The notes under the pieces are model-generated. The model saw only the letters and a list, made by a program, of their open reading frames with translations. It ran no database searches and was not told the DNA's origin. Below, piece after piece: positions 27,670-36,387 of a DNA stretch of 64,000 nt. Origin of the DNA: JAWLDA01 sp041686855 (GTDB lineage: Bacteria; Bacillota; Limnochordia; DTU080; RSA5). Position numbers and translations under genes: made by a program. Numbering within the stretch: the stretch's first letter is position 1; the number at the start of each line of letters is the position of its first letter. The stretch lies in assembly GCA_041686855.1 (NCBI GenBank), contig JAWLDA010000012.1:67662-131661 (forward strand), given 5' to 3'.

Positions 27670-27936
27670 GAGATCCTCCTGAGTGCTTTGGTAACCTTAC
27701 GTCAGTTGCACGGATTTTCGGGATGTGTCTCGGAAGGTTTCGATCGCATTGTGAGATCTCCTGTTAACTGTTTGTCAGGTTTTTACGCAGAAGCGAAGAC
27801 TTAATTTTCAGATGTAAAATTGAAGTACGTCCTCTTGTAAAAGGGGCCAGGCTGGGTATTTTCGGGAACTGCGAAGGAGCAGATTCTTCAGCGTGGAAGA
27901 ATGTGGCAACCACTTGAGCGGAGGCTGACCTGCGAT

Positions 27937-30153
27937 ATGCGACTTCAAATACTTGGTGCACTCGTTGTGATCATAGCGCTGCTCGCCGTGCCTGCGGCTG
28001 CTGTGGAAGCTGCAGTGCCTGCGACTGCGAACCCGGATGCCGTCGCCGAGGTGTACGCCGGTAAACGAACCGAGGCAAACGCAGCGTGGTGGGGCTTTGA
28101 CCCCGACGACGCCACGGAGTACCTGCAGGCTGCGATTGACTCCGGGGTCTCTCGTCTAATCGTTCCCGATATGGGTACCGATTGGGTCGTGCGGCCGATC
28201 ACCTTGCGCAGCGACTTGGAGCTCATCCTTGAAGAGGGGGTCGTCGTCACCGCCAAGAAGGGCGCCTACGTCGGCACTTCGGAGTCCGTCTTTACGGCTA
28301 GAAACGTCCAGAATCTGACGCTGCGCGGCTACGGCGCCACGATCCGTATGCACAAAGAGGACTACACCAAACCGCCCTACCCACGGGGTGAGTGGCGGAT
28401 GGGGATCGTCATTCGTGGCGGCAAGAACGTTCAAATATTAGGTCTTACGATCCGCGACACCGGGGGCGACGGCATCTACCTCGGGGCCGGCGCCCGCAAA
28501 TGGAATGAAGATGTCGTTATCCGCGACGTCGTCGTGGCGAACAACCACAGGCAAGGGATCAGCGTCATCTCCGCCAAGAATCTGCTCATTGAGAACAGCA
28601 TCTTTAAAGAGACTTCTGGGACACGGCCGATGGCGGGGATCGACTTTGAGCCCAACCATCCGGATGAGAGGCTCGAAAACATCATCATTCGCAACTCCGT
28701 TTTTATTGACAACGAGGGGCCGGGGATCGCAATCTACCCTGGGAGACTCTCCGGTGAGCGCCAGATCTCCATTCTTATGGAGAATCTCATCGTGCGGGGC
28801 AGCACGTACGGAATTCACATCAGTGTGGGCGCGGAGGATGATCACCCCGGCAGCGAGATCGTCGTGCGGAACTGTTTGATCGAGAGCTCCGAAAAGAACG
28901 GGATCCGAGTCAACCGCAAAGATGGCGATGCTCTGCGCGTGCACGTTGAGGACTGCGTCTTGCGAAACGCCGCGACGGCCTCGTCCCTCAACGGGCTGCA
29001 GGCGTTGGTGCCGATCTACCTCGAAGCCGACAGCCGCATGGGAGCGGTGACCTTTGAGAACGTGACCGTGATCGACGATAAGCATCGGCCCGCCCTCTAC
29101 GGCGGAGTCCGTTCGGCGCCTGGGGACCCAGCCTTCTTTGACATCGAGGGTGAGCTAAAGGTTGTCAATCCTCACGGCGCCAAGGTTCGCTGGGACGGCC
29201 CTACAGCGGGTGTGACCCTCAGAGCGACGCAGCGAGAATCCGCGCTCATTCCGCACGACCAGTTTGTCACGCTTCCGGAGTACAGGGAAGAGCCGGTGGA
29301 GGTGCGTGTGGGGCCGACGATTCACATCGGCAACCTGCAATCTAGTCGACCGGTTTCGATCATTGAAGGGCGCCACCGTCCTGAGATCCAACTCCGATAC
29401 TTTGAAGACGGCGATATCGAAAGCGTCAACGTCTTAGTCGATGAAGAGAGTGTGTATAGTGCGCCGAACGCCGCCGGCCTCCGCGACTTTGAGATCGATA
29501 CGACACTCCTGCCCGACGGTTACCACGACTTGACGGTGGTGGTGCACGGCACGAGCACCGGTCGCATGGTCGAGAGTGTCCAGTTTGCGACTCACAACTT
29601 TGAGTACCTCCTGGACACATTTGAAGGTCCCAAAGAGGTTGCGTGGTTTGGCACCGTCTATAACCCCAAGACACACGCTCAAAGCGAAGGATGGCGTTAC
29701 GCGGTCGATCGGCCTGAGGCTTACTTTGGCGACTCCACACGAAAAGTGTGGGGCGGAGCGTCTACGGAGAGCCTTGTGTGGGAGACGCCTCACGTTCGCG
29801 GATTTGAGATAGTCATGTACGTGAAAGAGGATGCGGTAAACGCCGTCAGAGATGCTTTGGAAATGGCCGTCTCGGTAGATCAAAAGAGGTGGAAGGAACT
29901 GGCTACTGAGGTCGAGCAAGGCGACACCTCGGCAGCGGGTTGGCTAAAGCTCACGGTGCGTGGGGACGTCGAGTCCGCCGAGTCCACAAAACCGATCCAC
30001 TATGTGAGGCTCGAGCTGCGGGCGTCCTCAACTCGTACGACCGCAGCGCCCACGACCGCAGCGCCCATGACTGCTGCGCCCACAGAATCCTCTGCAGAGG
30101 TACACCTTGGTCAGGCGACCTTTCGACTCTTGAGAGAGGCGGTAGCGCGCTAA
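27937..30153 (+). CDS. secreted right-handed beta-helix protein (polysaccharide lyase-like)
   Basis: About 738 residues. A signal peptide precedes a parallel beta-helix (roughly residues 75-330) seen as repeated N-x-(I/V)xxN and (I/V)xGxxIxD phrases such as VQILGLTIRDTGGDGIYLG, LLIENSIF and IIIRNSVFIDNEGPGIAI. The helix is followed by Ig-like beta domains and a Thr/Ala/Pro-rich linker (TTAAPTTAAPMTAAP) before the C-terminus. The fold serves pectate lyases, epimerases and adhesins, and no catalytic triad is obvious. ATG 27937 is chosen as it begins the signal peptide after GGAGG; ATG 27901 adds 12 hydrophilic residues. Confidence 0.78.
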   Translation: MRLQILGALVVIIALLAVPAAAVEAAVPATANPDAVAEVYAGKRTEANAAWWGFDPDDATEYLQAAIDSGVSRLIVPDMGTDWVVRPITLRSDLELILEEGVVVTAKKGAYVGTSESVFTARNVQNLTLRGYGATIRMHKEDYTKPPYPRGEWRMGIVIRGGKNVQILGLTIRDTGGDGIYLGAGARKWNEDVVIRDVVVANNHRQGISVISAKNLLIENSIFKETSGTRPMAGIDFEPNHPDERLENIIIRNSVFIDNEGPGIAIYPGRLSGERQISILMENLIVRGSTYGIHISVGAEDDHPGSEIVVRNCLIESSEKNGIRVNRKDGDALRVHVEDCVLRNAATASSLNGLQALVPIYLEADSRMGAVTFENVTVIDDKHRPALYGGVRSAPGDPAFFDIEGELKVVNPHGAKVRWDGPTAGVTLRATQRESALIPHDQFVTLPEYREEPVEVRVGPTIHIGNLQSSRPVSIIEGRHRPEIQLRYFEDGDIESVNVLVDEESVYSAPNAAGLRDFEIDTTLLPDGYHDLTVVVHGTSTGRMVESVQFATHNFEYLLDTFEGPKEVAWFGTVYNPKTHAQSEGWRYAVDRPEAYFGDSTRKVWGGASTESLVWETPHVRGFEIVMYVKEDAVNAVRDALEMAVSVDQKRWKELATEVEQGDTSAAGWLKLTVRGDVESAESTKPIHYVRLELRASSTRTTAAPTTAAPMTAAPTESSAEVHLGQATFRLLREAVAR

Positions 30154-30283
30154 GTCACGAGGAGGACCGTCTGGGGCCCCGAGTCGGCATCGGGGAATCG
30201 GGGGAATCTGTTACGATCAGTTATCGAGTGAACGAGTGGCATCCCATGCCGCTCGTCTTTATCGCGCTCGTTTAATCGAAAAA

Positions 30284-30335
30284 GTGCAATGCACAATCTT
30301 TGGTCCGACGAGGTCGAAATAACAGGGAATTCCCT
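30284..30335. promoter_or_regulatory. two palindromes upstream of second sugar-binding gene
   Basis: GTGCAATGCAC (30284-30294, 5-bp arms) and AGGGAATTCCCT (30324-30335, fully palindromic) stand 70-125 bp before the ATG at 30408. They could be operator sites for carbohydrate control, but no regulator is encoded nearby. Confidence 0.35.
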
Positions 30336-30407
30336 TTGTTGCAGAGAAAGGCATTGTACACCGGACTAATGCAGCCTTTCGAATTAGCCAAAAGGGGAGT
30401 CGATTAA

Positions 30408-31712
30408 ATGAAGCGTGTTCCGGGTCGTTCGACAAAGTCTTTCGTACCGTTGTTACTGGCCGCTCTGATTGTCTGCTCGCTTGCCGCGATACCGGCCGGC
30501 GCCCAGGATGTGAAGCTCACGTACGCCTTGTGGGCGCAAAGCGAAGAGGTAAACCAGGTAGAGGAGCGCCTGCGCGCCTTTGAAGAGGCCCATCCGGGTG
30601 TGGAGGTGGAGGTCTTCGCCGTTGCGGGCTCGGGCGCTTTTAGAGACCGCATCTTGTCCATGATCGCCGCCGGGACAGCTCCTGACCTCTTTATGATGTC
30701 ACGGGCGTACCAGTTCGACTTCCATGGAAAAGGCGTCTTCGAACCGCTCGATCGATACATTCAAAATGATCCCAACATCGACTTTGACGAATACCTTGGG
30801 CGCTCTCAAATCGACGTTGACGGCCAGATCTGGGGGATTCCCGAGCACGGTGGGGGTCTCACGATTGGCTACAATGAAGCGCGATTCGCCGAGGCCGGCT
30901 TGGCGGACCCTTGGACGCTTTACAAACAAGATGAGTGGACGTACGACACCTACCTCGAAAGCGCCCGGCGGTTGAGTCGGGATACGAATGGAGACGGTGT
31001 CAACGACCTCTTCGGCTCCAGCGCGTGGACCGGACAGCAGGAGCTCACGGCGTTGGTGAGCGCATTTGGCGGTCAAATGTTCTCCGACGACGGTCGGGAA
31101 GTGCGCTTTAATTCTCCGGAGTCCATTGACGGTTTGCGGTGGGCCATGGAGCTCGAGACGGTCTACGACGTGGCAGGGGGCGCCTTTGGCGAAGGGAGCC
31201 TCGCGATGGCTTGGATTTGCCCCCGTTGCGTCTTTCGCGACGTCGCGCTCAACAGTTACGATTTCGATTGGAACATCGTGCCGGCGCCGCGCGGGCCCGA
31301 CGGCTACCGTGCGCCCGGAGGCTTCAACTCCCTCTTTGTGTACAGCGGTTCGCCCCACAAGCAGCTAGCCTACGAGTTGGCCGCCTTCCTCACGAGTCGC
31401 GACCTACAAATGGAGCTCGTGGAGCAAAAGGCCGTCTTTACGCCGGTGCGCCGCTCCGTGCTCCTTTCAAGGGATTTTAGGGATCAATACGCGGATCTCA
31501 ACATCGAGGCCTGGCTCCAGTCAGCGACGGAGTACCTCACGCCGGTGCCGACGACGCACGTTCCTGACGCCTGGAATCACGCGATCGCGGTCCGCGGCGC
31601 CGTGCTCGCCGCCATCGCCGGTGAGAAGGGGCTGAACAATGCGGTGATTGAGACCGCCGACGTCGTCCAGGCTGCTCTAAACCGCGATTGGAGCGAACTC
31701 GACAACCAATAG
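30408..31712 (+). CDS. ABC transporter sugar-binding protein
   Basis: 434 residues. A signal peptide (LLLAALIVCSLAAIPAGAQ) without a lipobox is followed by the family 1 solute-binding fold: FEEAHPGVEVEVFAV, IAAGTAPDLFMMSRAY, GIPEHGGGLTIGYNEA and the C-terminal AYELAAFLTSRDL. It should deliver oligosaccharides to an ABC importer whose permeases are not in the window. A CPRC-type pair (WICPRCVF) around residue 270 is unusual for this family. Its own terminator follows at 31753. It is co-oriented with the beta-helix protein upstream and a TIM-barrel protein downstream. Confidence 0.92.
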   Translation: MKRVPGRSTKSFVPLLLAALIVCSLAAIPAGAQDVKLTYALWAQSEEVNQVEERLRAFEEAHPGVEVEVFAVAGSGAFRDRILSMIAAGTAPDLFMMSRAYQFDFHGKGVFEPLDRYIQNDPNIDFDEYLGRSQIDVDGQIWGIPEHGGGLTIGYNEARFAEAGLADPWTLYKQDEWTYDTYLESARRLSRDTNGDGVNDLFGSSAWTGQQELTALVSAFGGQMFSDDGREVRFNSPESIDGLRWAMELETVYDVAGGAFGEGSLAMAWICPRCVFRDVALNSYDFDWNIVPAPRGPDGYRAPGGFNSLFVYSGSPHKQLAYELAAFLTSRDLQMELVEQKAVFTPVRRSVLLSRDFRDQYADLNIEAWLQSATEYLTPVPTTHVPDAWNHAIAVRGAVLAAIAGEKGLNNAVIETADVVQAALNRDWSELDNQ

Positions 31713-31752
31713 GCTGCAGTACTAGGCAGCAACAATCAAAACGTAGTTTAAG

Positions 31753-31783
31753 CGAGGCTTTCCTCCTAAGGAAAGCCTCGTTT
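31753..31783 (+). terminator. intrinsic terminator after sugar-binding gene
   Basis: CGAGGCTTTCC (31753-31763) pairs perfectly with GGAAAGCCTCG (31770-31780) around a 6-nt loop and is followed by TTT. It lies 41 bp past the stop codon. Confidence 0.85.
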
Positions 31784-31864
31784 GGTCCATCCCATCCCGA
31801 GGTGAACGGCGGTCCGTCCCGAATACGGGCCAAGACGACTTGATCAACGAAGGGACGAACCGCC

Positions 31865-33043
31865 GTGAAGCACTACATGTATACATACCTCTGGGATGTG
31901 GAGGCGGAGGGGATCGAACCCGTCCTCGACCGAATCCAAGCGATGGGCCTGGACGGCGTCAACTTGGCGTTCACGTACCACGCCGGACGATTTCTGTTGC
32001 CGCACAATCCCAAGAGCCGGCTCTACTTCCCGGAGGACGGGGTGCTCTACTTTCAACCCGATCCCTCGCACTTCGAGGGCCTGGCGATCCAGCCACCCAT
32101 CAGTCGGCACGTTGGGACAGAGAATCTAACGCAGCGCCTCGCCGATGCCTGCGCCCAGCGCGGGTTGGAGCTAAACGCTTGGGTGATCTTTCTTCACAAC
32201 TCACGACTCGGCTTTCAATACCCGAAATGCACCGTCGTGAATCCCTTGGGCGACCACGAGTACACCTGGTTGTGTCCCGCAAACCCGGACGTACGAGCCT
32301 ACTATGAGGCCGTGGTCGCATCCCTCACGCACGCGTTCGACATCGGCGCCCTGTTGGCCGAGACGCCGGAGTTCCCCGGCTTCATACATCGGTACCACCA
32401 CGAGAAGATCATGCTCTCCATGGGGCCGGCCACTCAGACGTGTATGAACCTCTGCTTTTGTCGGGCCTGTCTCGCAGAGGCTACGGCGAGGGGAATCGAC
32501 GGCGAGTCACTGCGTCGCCAGCTCACGGGACTCCTCTCCGACGCTTTGACGGACCCCGACGATCCGGCGAGCTCGTCCGCCGAAGGGGCCCTTGCCGACA
32601 TCCTGGCCGGGGGCGATGACGCCTTTGCAGCGTACGTCGAGATGCGCCGGGAGATTGTGCACGAGTTTCTCCGGGGAATCGAAGGGGCGATGCGAGGCTC
32701 TGCTCCCATCGAGCTCCTCTCGTTCCACCCGCCCAAACTGCGGCCGATCTTTGGCATCGACCCCGAACGACTGCAGGGGGCCGTCGACCGCATGCAGGTG
32801 CTCGCGTACACCGCCGACGCGGCCGGCGTGCGTTCGGCACTTCTACCGCAGCGGGAGGCAATGCCCTCCGAGATCGAGTTGACGGCCGCGCTCTCTGGTG
32901 GCGTTCCGGGTCCGCGCACTGCCTCCGATCTTAGAGAACAAGTGGCGGCATGCCGCGAATTAGGGGTCGAGCGCCTTTCTTTCTATAATTATGGGTTAAT
33001 GCCGAGTCGGAGTTTTGAGTGGATTCGCCAGGCGATCCGCTAG
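31865..33043 (+). CDS. TIM-barrel protein, glycoside-hydrolase-like
   Basis: 392 residues, no signal peptide. The beginning (MYTYLWDVEAEG, AMGLDGVNLAFTYHAGRFL) and later phrases (LNAWVIFLHNS, TWLCPANPDVRAYY, LLAETPEF with a candidate acidic residue) are typical of uncharacterised (beta/alpha)8 glycosidase-like proteins. A CMNLCFCRACL cysteine cluster near residue 200 resembles a small metal or disulfide site and is the oddest feature. GTG at 31865 follows GAAGGG; an ATG at 31877 is the alternative. It comes after a terminator, so it likely has its own promoter. The family assignment is tentative. Confidence 0.6.
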   Translation: MKHYMYTYLWDVEAEGIEPVLDRIQAMGLDGVNLAFTYHAGRFLLPHNPKSRLYFPEDGVLYFQPDPSHFEGLAIQPPISRHVGTENLTQRLADACAQRGLELNAWVIFLHNSRLGFQYPKCTVVNPLGDHEYTWLCPANPDVRAYYEAVVASLTHAFDIGALLAETPEFPGFIHRYHHEKIMLSMGPATQTCMNLCFCRACLAEATARGIDGESLRRQLTGLLSDALTDPDDPASSSAEGALADILAGGDDAFAAYVEMRREIVHEFLRGIEGAMRGSAPIELLSFHPPKLRPIFGIDPERLQGAVDRMQVLAYTADAAGVRSALLPQREAMPSEIELTAALSGGVPGPRTASDLREQVAACRELGVERLSFYNYGLMPSRSFEWIRQAIR

Positions 33044-33105
33044 GATCCGCGGCTCACGTAACGAGCTCACCTAACGGGATCGCGTGTGGGGCACTCTCAT
33101 GGGGC

Positions 33106-33717
33106 TCACGTAGAGCGATTCCGAGTGAGGAAACGGAAGAGTCCGGAGAAGGCGCCGGCGCCTACCCAAAAGATCGGCCAGGCCACGACCCAGACGTAGC
33201 GGCTCGCCCGCAACGCTAACTTTCCCTGGGCTTCGGCCTGAGACTGAAGATCCAGTTGGTCCTTTTTGCGCAGGTAGTTAAAGGCGTAAAAGATGCCGAG
33301 AAGCGCAGTAAAGCGCAAGGCGTGGACCGCCGCTGAGACCGCGAAGCCGCTCCACGTCAGACTGATGTACGTGGCCCAGCCTAGCATCAATTCCGACAGG
33401 AGAACGGCGCTCGTCCAGCGGATGATGTGCGTGGCGTCGCTCCCGGGGCGCACGCGCTGCATAAAGAGGACCCCCTCGACAAAGCGGGGGCCGAGCAAAA
33501 GCAGGAGCTCACTTTCAAAGACGGGCACGAGCAGGTGCTCTGGTCTAAAAAAGTCGATGTGTCGGCGCACCAGCGCTTCAAGGATGAGCGCGATGAGTAG
33601 ACTCCACACGCCGCCCGAAGCGAAGAGTCGGAAACGCCTGCGATCCGTGAGAAGGAGGAGCCCCAACCACGCAGAGATGAAGCCGACGATCCACCACAGC
33701 GCCTTCGTTCTCATCAC
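33106..33717 (-). CDS. integral membrane protein, CBO0543-like
   Basis: 203 residues with four or five hydrophobic helices (about residues 7-24, 36-50, 66-85, 102-122 and 172-195). The pattern LASGGVWSLLIALILEAL resembles the CBO0543 membrane family known mostly from spore-forming Firmicutes. A charged loop of about 30 residues lies before the last helix. No catalytic motif is seen. It converges with the TIM-barrel gene. The family link is from memory and only moderately sure. Confidence 0.55.
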   Translation of the reverse strand: MMRTKALWWIVGFISAWLGLLLLTDRRRFRLFASGGVWSLLIALILEALVRRHIDFFRPEHLLVPVFESELLLLLGPRFVEGVLFMQRVRPGSDATHIIRWTSAVLLSELMLGWATYISLTWSGFAVSAAVHALRFTALLGIFYAFNYLRKKDQLDLQSQAEAQGKLALRASRYVWVVAWPIFWVGAGAFSGLFRFLTRNRST

Positions 33718-33830
33718 CGCCTGAGAGAGTTGCCTTCTGCCATCGAGTTACAGTCTGGTCGATGTTACGGTCAGAAAGAGGCAGAATTCGCCACTTCCTC
33801 TAGAGTCTCTCACCAGTGCTAGTGGGGTAT

Positions 33831-35435
33831 TCATGCGCAGAGGGGCGGGAGGCGGTGCGACCATGGCCGGGCGGTTTCGAGGGCGTAAGCGAGGCCCAAA
33901 AGGCTCCCCTCATCACCCAAGCGCCCCAAGAAGTGCATACCGATCGGGAGTCCAGCCTCACTCCAGTGCAACGGTACGGTCATGGCCGGTCGGCCCGTGA
34001 CGTTTGCCAATGGTGTGAACGGGACCCACGCGTTGGTCATGTCGAAGATGTGCTCGAGGCGGCCCTGTGCATCCGGATTGGCCGGGTGAAAGGTGCCCAA
34101 AGGTACCGGGGGCGAGGCGAGCGTCGGCGTGAGCCACACGTGGTAGCGCTCAAAAAAGCGGGCGATGCGCCCGACCGCGGCCTGTAAGAGTTTAAGGGCT
34201 CGCAACAACTGGGAGGCCCCGACGCTGCTTCCTTTGCGGTAGAGCGTCCAGGTGAGAGGCTCCAGCTCGGCGTCGTGCGGAGGCCGGCCGAGCTCCTCCG
34301 CCCGGGCATCGATCGCTGCGGAGCAGCTCGCCGCCCACACCTGCATAAAGGCGGCGGTGACGCCTTCGCTGTCGATGTCGGGCTGCGCCTCCTCGACGAC
34401 GTGCCCCAGCTCCGCGCAGAGCTCTGCCGCTTGGTGGACCCCTTGGACGCACTCGGGGTGCAGGGCTGCGCCCGTCGGAGCCACGTCGCTGAAGCCGATG
34501 CGCAACGGCCGTGTCAGCGCGGAGTGAACGAAAGGGCGCTCGGGGCGAGGCGGCCGGCCCTCTTGACTCGTCTCCGCAACGGCATCCAACAGCCCGGCAG
34601 CGTCACGGACGCTTCGGGTGAGAACGTGGTTCACCGTATAGCCGAGGACGGGCTCGGTGGGCGTGCGGCCGCGCGTGGGTTTGAGTCCAAAGAGGCCACA
34701 ACATGAGGCGGGAATGCGAATTGAGCCGCCCCCGTCGTTGGCGTGGGCGACGGGGACCAGTCCGGCGGCCACCGCCGCGGCCGCGCCCCCGCTGGAACCA
34801 CCGGGGGTACACGTGGGGTCCCACGGGTTGCGGGTCGGTCCAAAGAGGGTAGGCTCGGTCGTTGGCAACAGGCCCAACTCCGGTGTATTGCTCTTGCCCA
34901 CGGGAATGAGTCCGGCGCGGCGCAGACGGTGCACGATCTCATCGTCGTGGGAGACGTCGTGCCGGATGAAGTACCGAGAGCCCGACGTGGTAGGCGCTCC
35001 TGCGAGGTGATTCAAATCTTTAACGAGGAAGGGGAGCCCAAAGAACGGGCCCCCGGGGCCGAGCGAGCCATCGGGGCCGCGTGAGTCGTCGGCTTCACGT
35101 TTCGTGCGGGAGTCTAGCCTACTTGAGACCGAGGCAGAGCGGGCACGGACGCGTTGGTCATCCAGACGGCGCGCCTCATCGAGGGCCTCGTCAAACCGAG
35201 GGGTGACGACGGCGTTGAGCGTCGGGTTGAGGCGTTCGATCCGCTGGATGCACTCCTGCACCAGCTCGGAGCAACTGAGGTCGCCCCGGCGAATCATCGC
35301 GGCGAGCGCAGTCGCATCGGGCGGGCCCCCTGCGCCCGGTATATGGTGCGCGGCGGGGCCGGATGGGTTGGAAGAGCGTCCCGAAGAACGGCTCGATGAC
35401 GGATTCGATGAAGGGTTCGACGATGGACTCGTCAT
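33831..35435 (-). CDS. amidase signature enzyme
   Basis: 534 residues. The Ser-cisSer-Lys triad is visible: Lys in LVKDLNH, Ser in the GGGSIRIPAS loop and the GTP-like GGSSGGAAAA loop. It would hydrolyse amides; the family also includes GatA, but no GatB/C partners are present. The first 20 residues are a low-complexity Ser/Asn/Pro stretch (SSNPSSNPSSSRSSGRSS) from a microsatellite-like coding repeat, so a later start is possible. Substrate unknown. It is divergent from the methylthioadenosine-salvage operon. Confidence 0.9.
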   Translation of the reverse strand: MTSPSSNPSSNPSSSRSSGRSSNPSGPAAHHIPGAGGPPDATALAAMIRRGDLSCSELVQECIQRIERLNPTLNAVVTPRFDEALDEARRLDDQRVRARSASVSSRLDSRTKREADDSRGPDGSLGPGGPFFGLPFLVKDLNHLAGAPTTSGSRYFIRHDVSHDDEIVHRLRRAGLIPVGKSNTPELGLLPTTEPTLFGPTRNPWDPTCTPGGSSGGAAAAVAAGLVPVAHANDGGGSIRIPASCCGLFGLKPTRGRTPTEPVLGYTVNHVLTRSVRDAAGLLDAVAETSQEGRPPRPERPFVHSALTRPLRIGFSDVAPTGAALHPECVQGVHQAAELCAELGHVVEEAQPDIDSEGVTAAFMQVWAASCSAAIDARAEELGRPPHDAELEPLTWTLYRKGSSVGASQLLRALKLLQAAVGRIARFFERYHVWLTPTLASPPVPLGTFHPANPDAQGRLEHIFDMTNAWVPFTPLANVTGRPAMTVPLHWSEAGLPIGMHFLGRLGDEGSLLGLAYALETARPWSHRLPPLCA

Positions 35436-35586
35436 GACAGGGCTCTCCTCACGGCGCTTTCAATCATCTCTGAGTTACTTCCTGTTGCGGCCTCTCCACC
35501 CTCTTCTTTAGGGCAGGGAAGGGAGTGCGCCGGCCGAAATAGGCAATTCTAAACATGTTTCACGATTCACGATGGGAGGGCCCGCT

Positions 35587-36387
35587 TTGGAGTACGGCAT
35601 CATCGGAGGGACGGGCGTCTACGACCCACAACTCCTCGACGAGTTGCGTGACGAACAGGTAATGACGCCCTACGGCGACGTTTCGGTGCAGGTCGGGACG
35701 TTTAATGGTGTGGAGATCGCGTTTATGCCGCGCCACGGAAAGGGCCACTCGATTCCACCGCACAAGGTGAACTACCGAGCCAACATTTGGGCGCTCAAAC
35801 GCCTCGGCGTCCGCTGCGCGTTGGCGACAGCGGCAGTCGGCTCGCTCAATCCTGAGATGCGGCCCGGGCACTTCGTCATCATCGACCAGTTCCTCGACTT
35901 TACCAAGCACCGGGAGCACACGTTCTTCGACGGCGGCGATGCCGGAGTGGTGCACACCGACGTGACGGATCCGTACTGTCCCCGGTTGCGTGAGCGGCTG
36001 CTCGAGCAGGCCGAGCGCCTCGAGCTGACGAGCCACGACGGCGGAGTTTACGTCTGTGCGGAGGGACCCCGCTTTGAGAGCGCGGCCGAGATTCGTGCGT
36101 TTCGACTCCTAGGTGGCGATGTCGTGGGAATGACCAACGTGCCCGAGTCCGTTCTGGCCCGGGAGGCCGGCCTTTGCTACGCTGCGATGGCTATGGTCAC
36201 CAACATGGCCGCAGGGATCTCGGAGCAGCCGCTCACTCACGACGAAGTGGTCGAGATCATGGCTGAGAATACGGAGAACGTGCGCCGTCTCGCTTTGGAG
36301 ACGATTGTCGCGGGCCCGGCCGGATCTGAGTGCCTTTGCGATCGTGTGCAAACACCGCTAAAAGGGCTCGGTTCGCACGATGAGTAA
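35587..36387 (+). CDS. S-methyl-5'-thioinosine/thioadenosine phosphorylase
   Basis: About 266 residues of the purine-nucleoside phosphorylase family. IIGGTGVYDP is the phosphate-binding loop, MPRHGKGHSIPPHKVNYRAN carries the phosphate/ribose-binding residues, and EGPRFESAAEIRAFR and GMTNVPESVLAREAGLCYA form the base pocket. The neighbouring deaminase suggests methylthioinosine rather than methylthioadenosine as substrate. TTG at 35587 fits GGGAGGG 7 bp upstream; ATG 35572 overlaps that site. The stop overlaps the next ATG by 8 bp, so it is coupled to mtnA. Confidence 0.9.
   Translation: MEYGIIGGTGVYDPQLLDELRDEQVMTPYGDVSVQVGTFNGVEIAFMPRHGKGHSIPPHKVNYRANIWALKRLGVRCALATAAVGSLNPEMRPGHFVIIDQFLDFTKHREHTFFDGGDAGVVHTDVTDPYCPRLRERLLEQAERLELTSHDGGVYVCAEGPRFESAAEIRAFRLLGGDVVGMTNVPESVLAREAGLCYAAMAMVTNMAAGISEQPLTHDEVVEIMAENTENVRRLALETIVAGPAGSECLCDRVQTPLKGLGSHDE

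Noticed and set aside
35436..35586. SAM or related riboswitch before the MTA salvage operon
   Set aside because: No recognisable SAM-I/II/III core; only a short divergent spacer is present.
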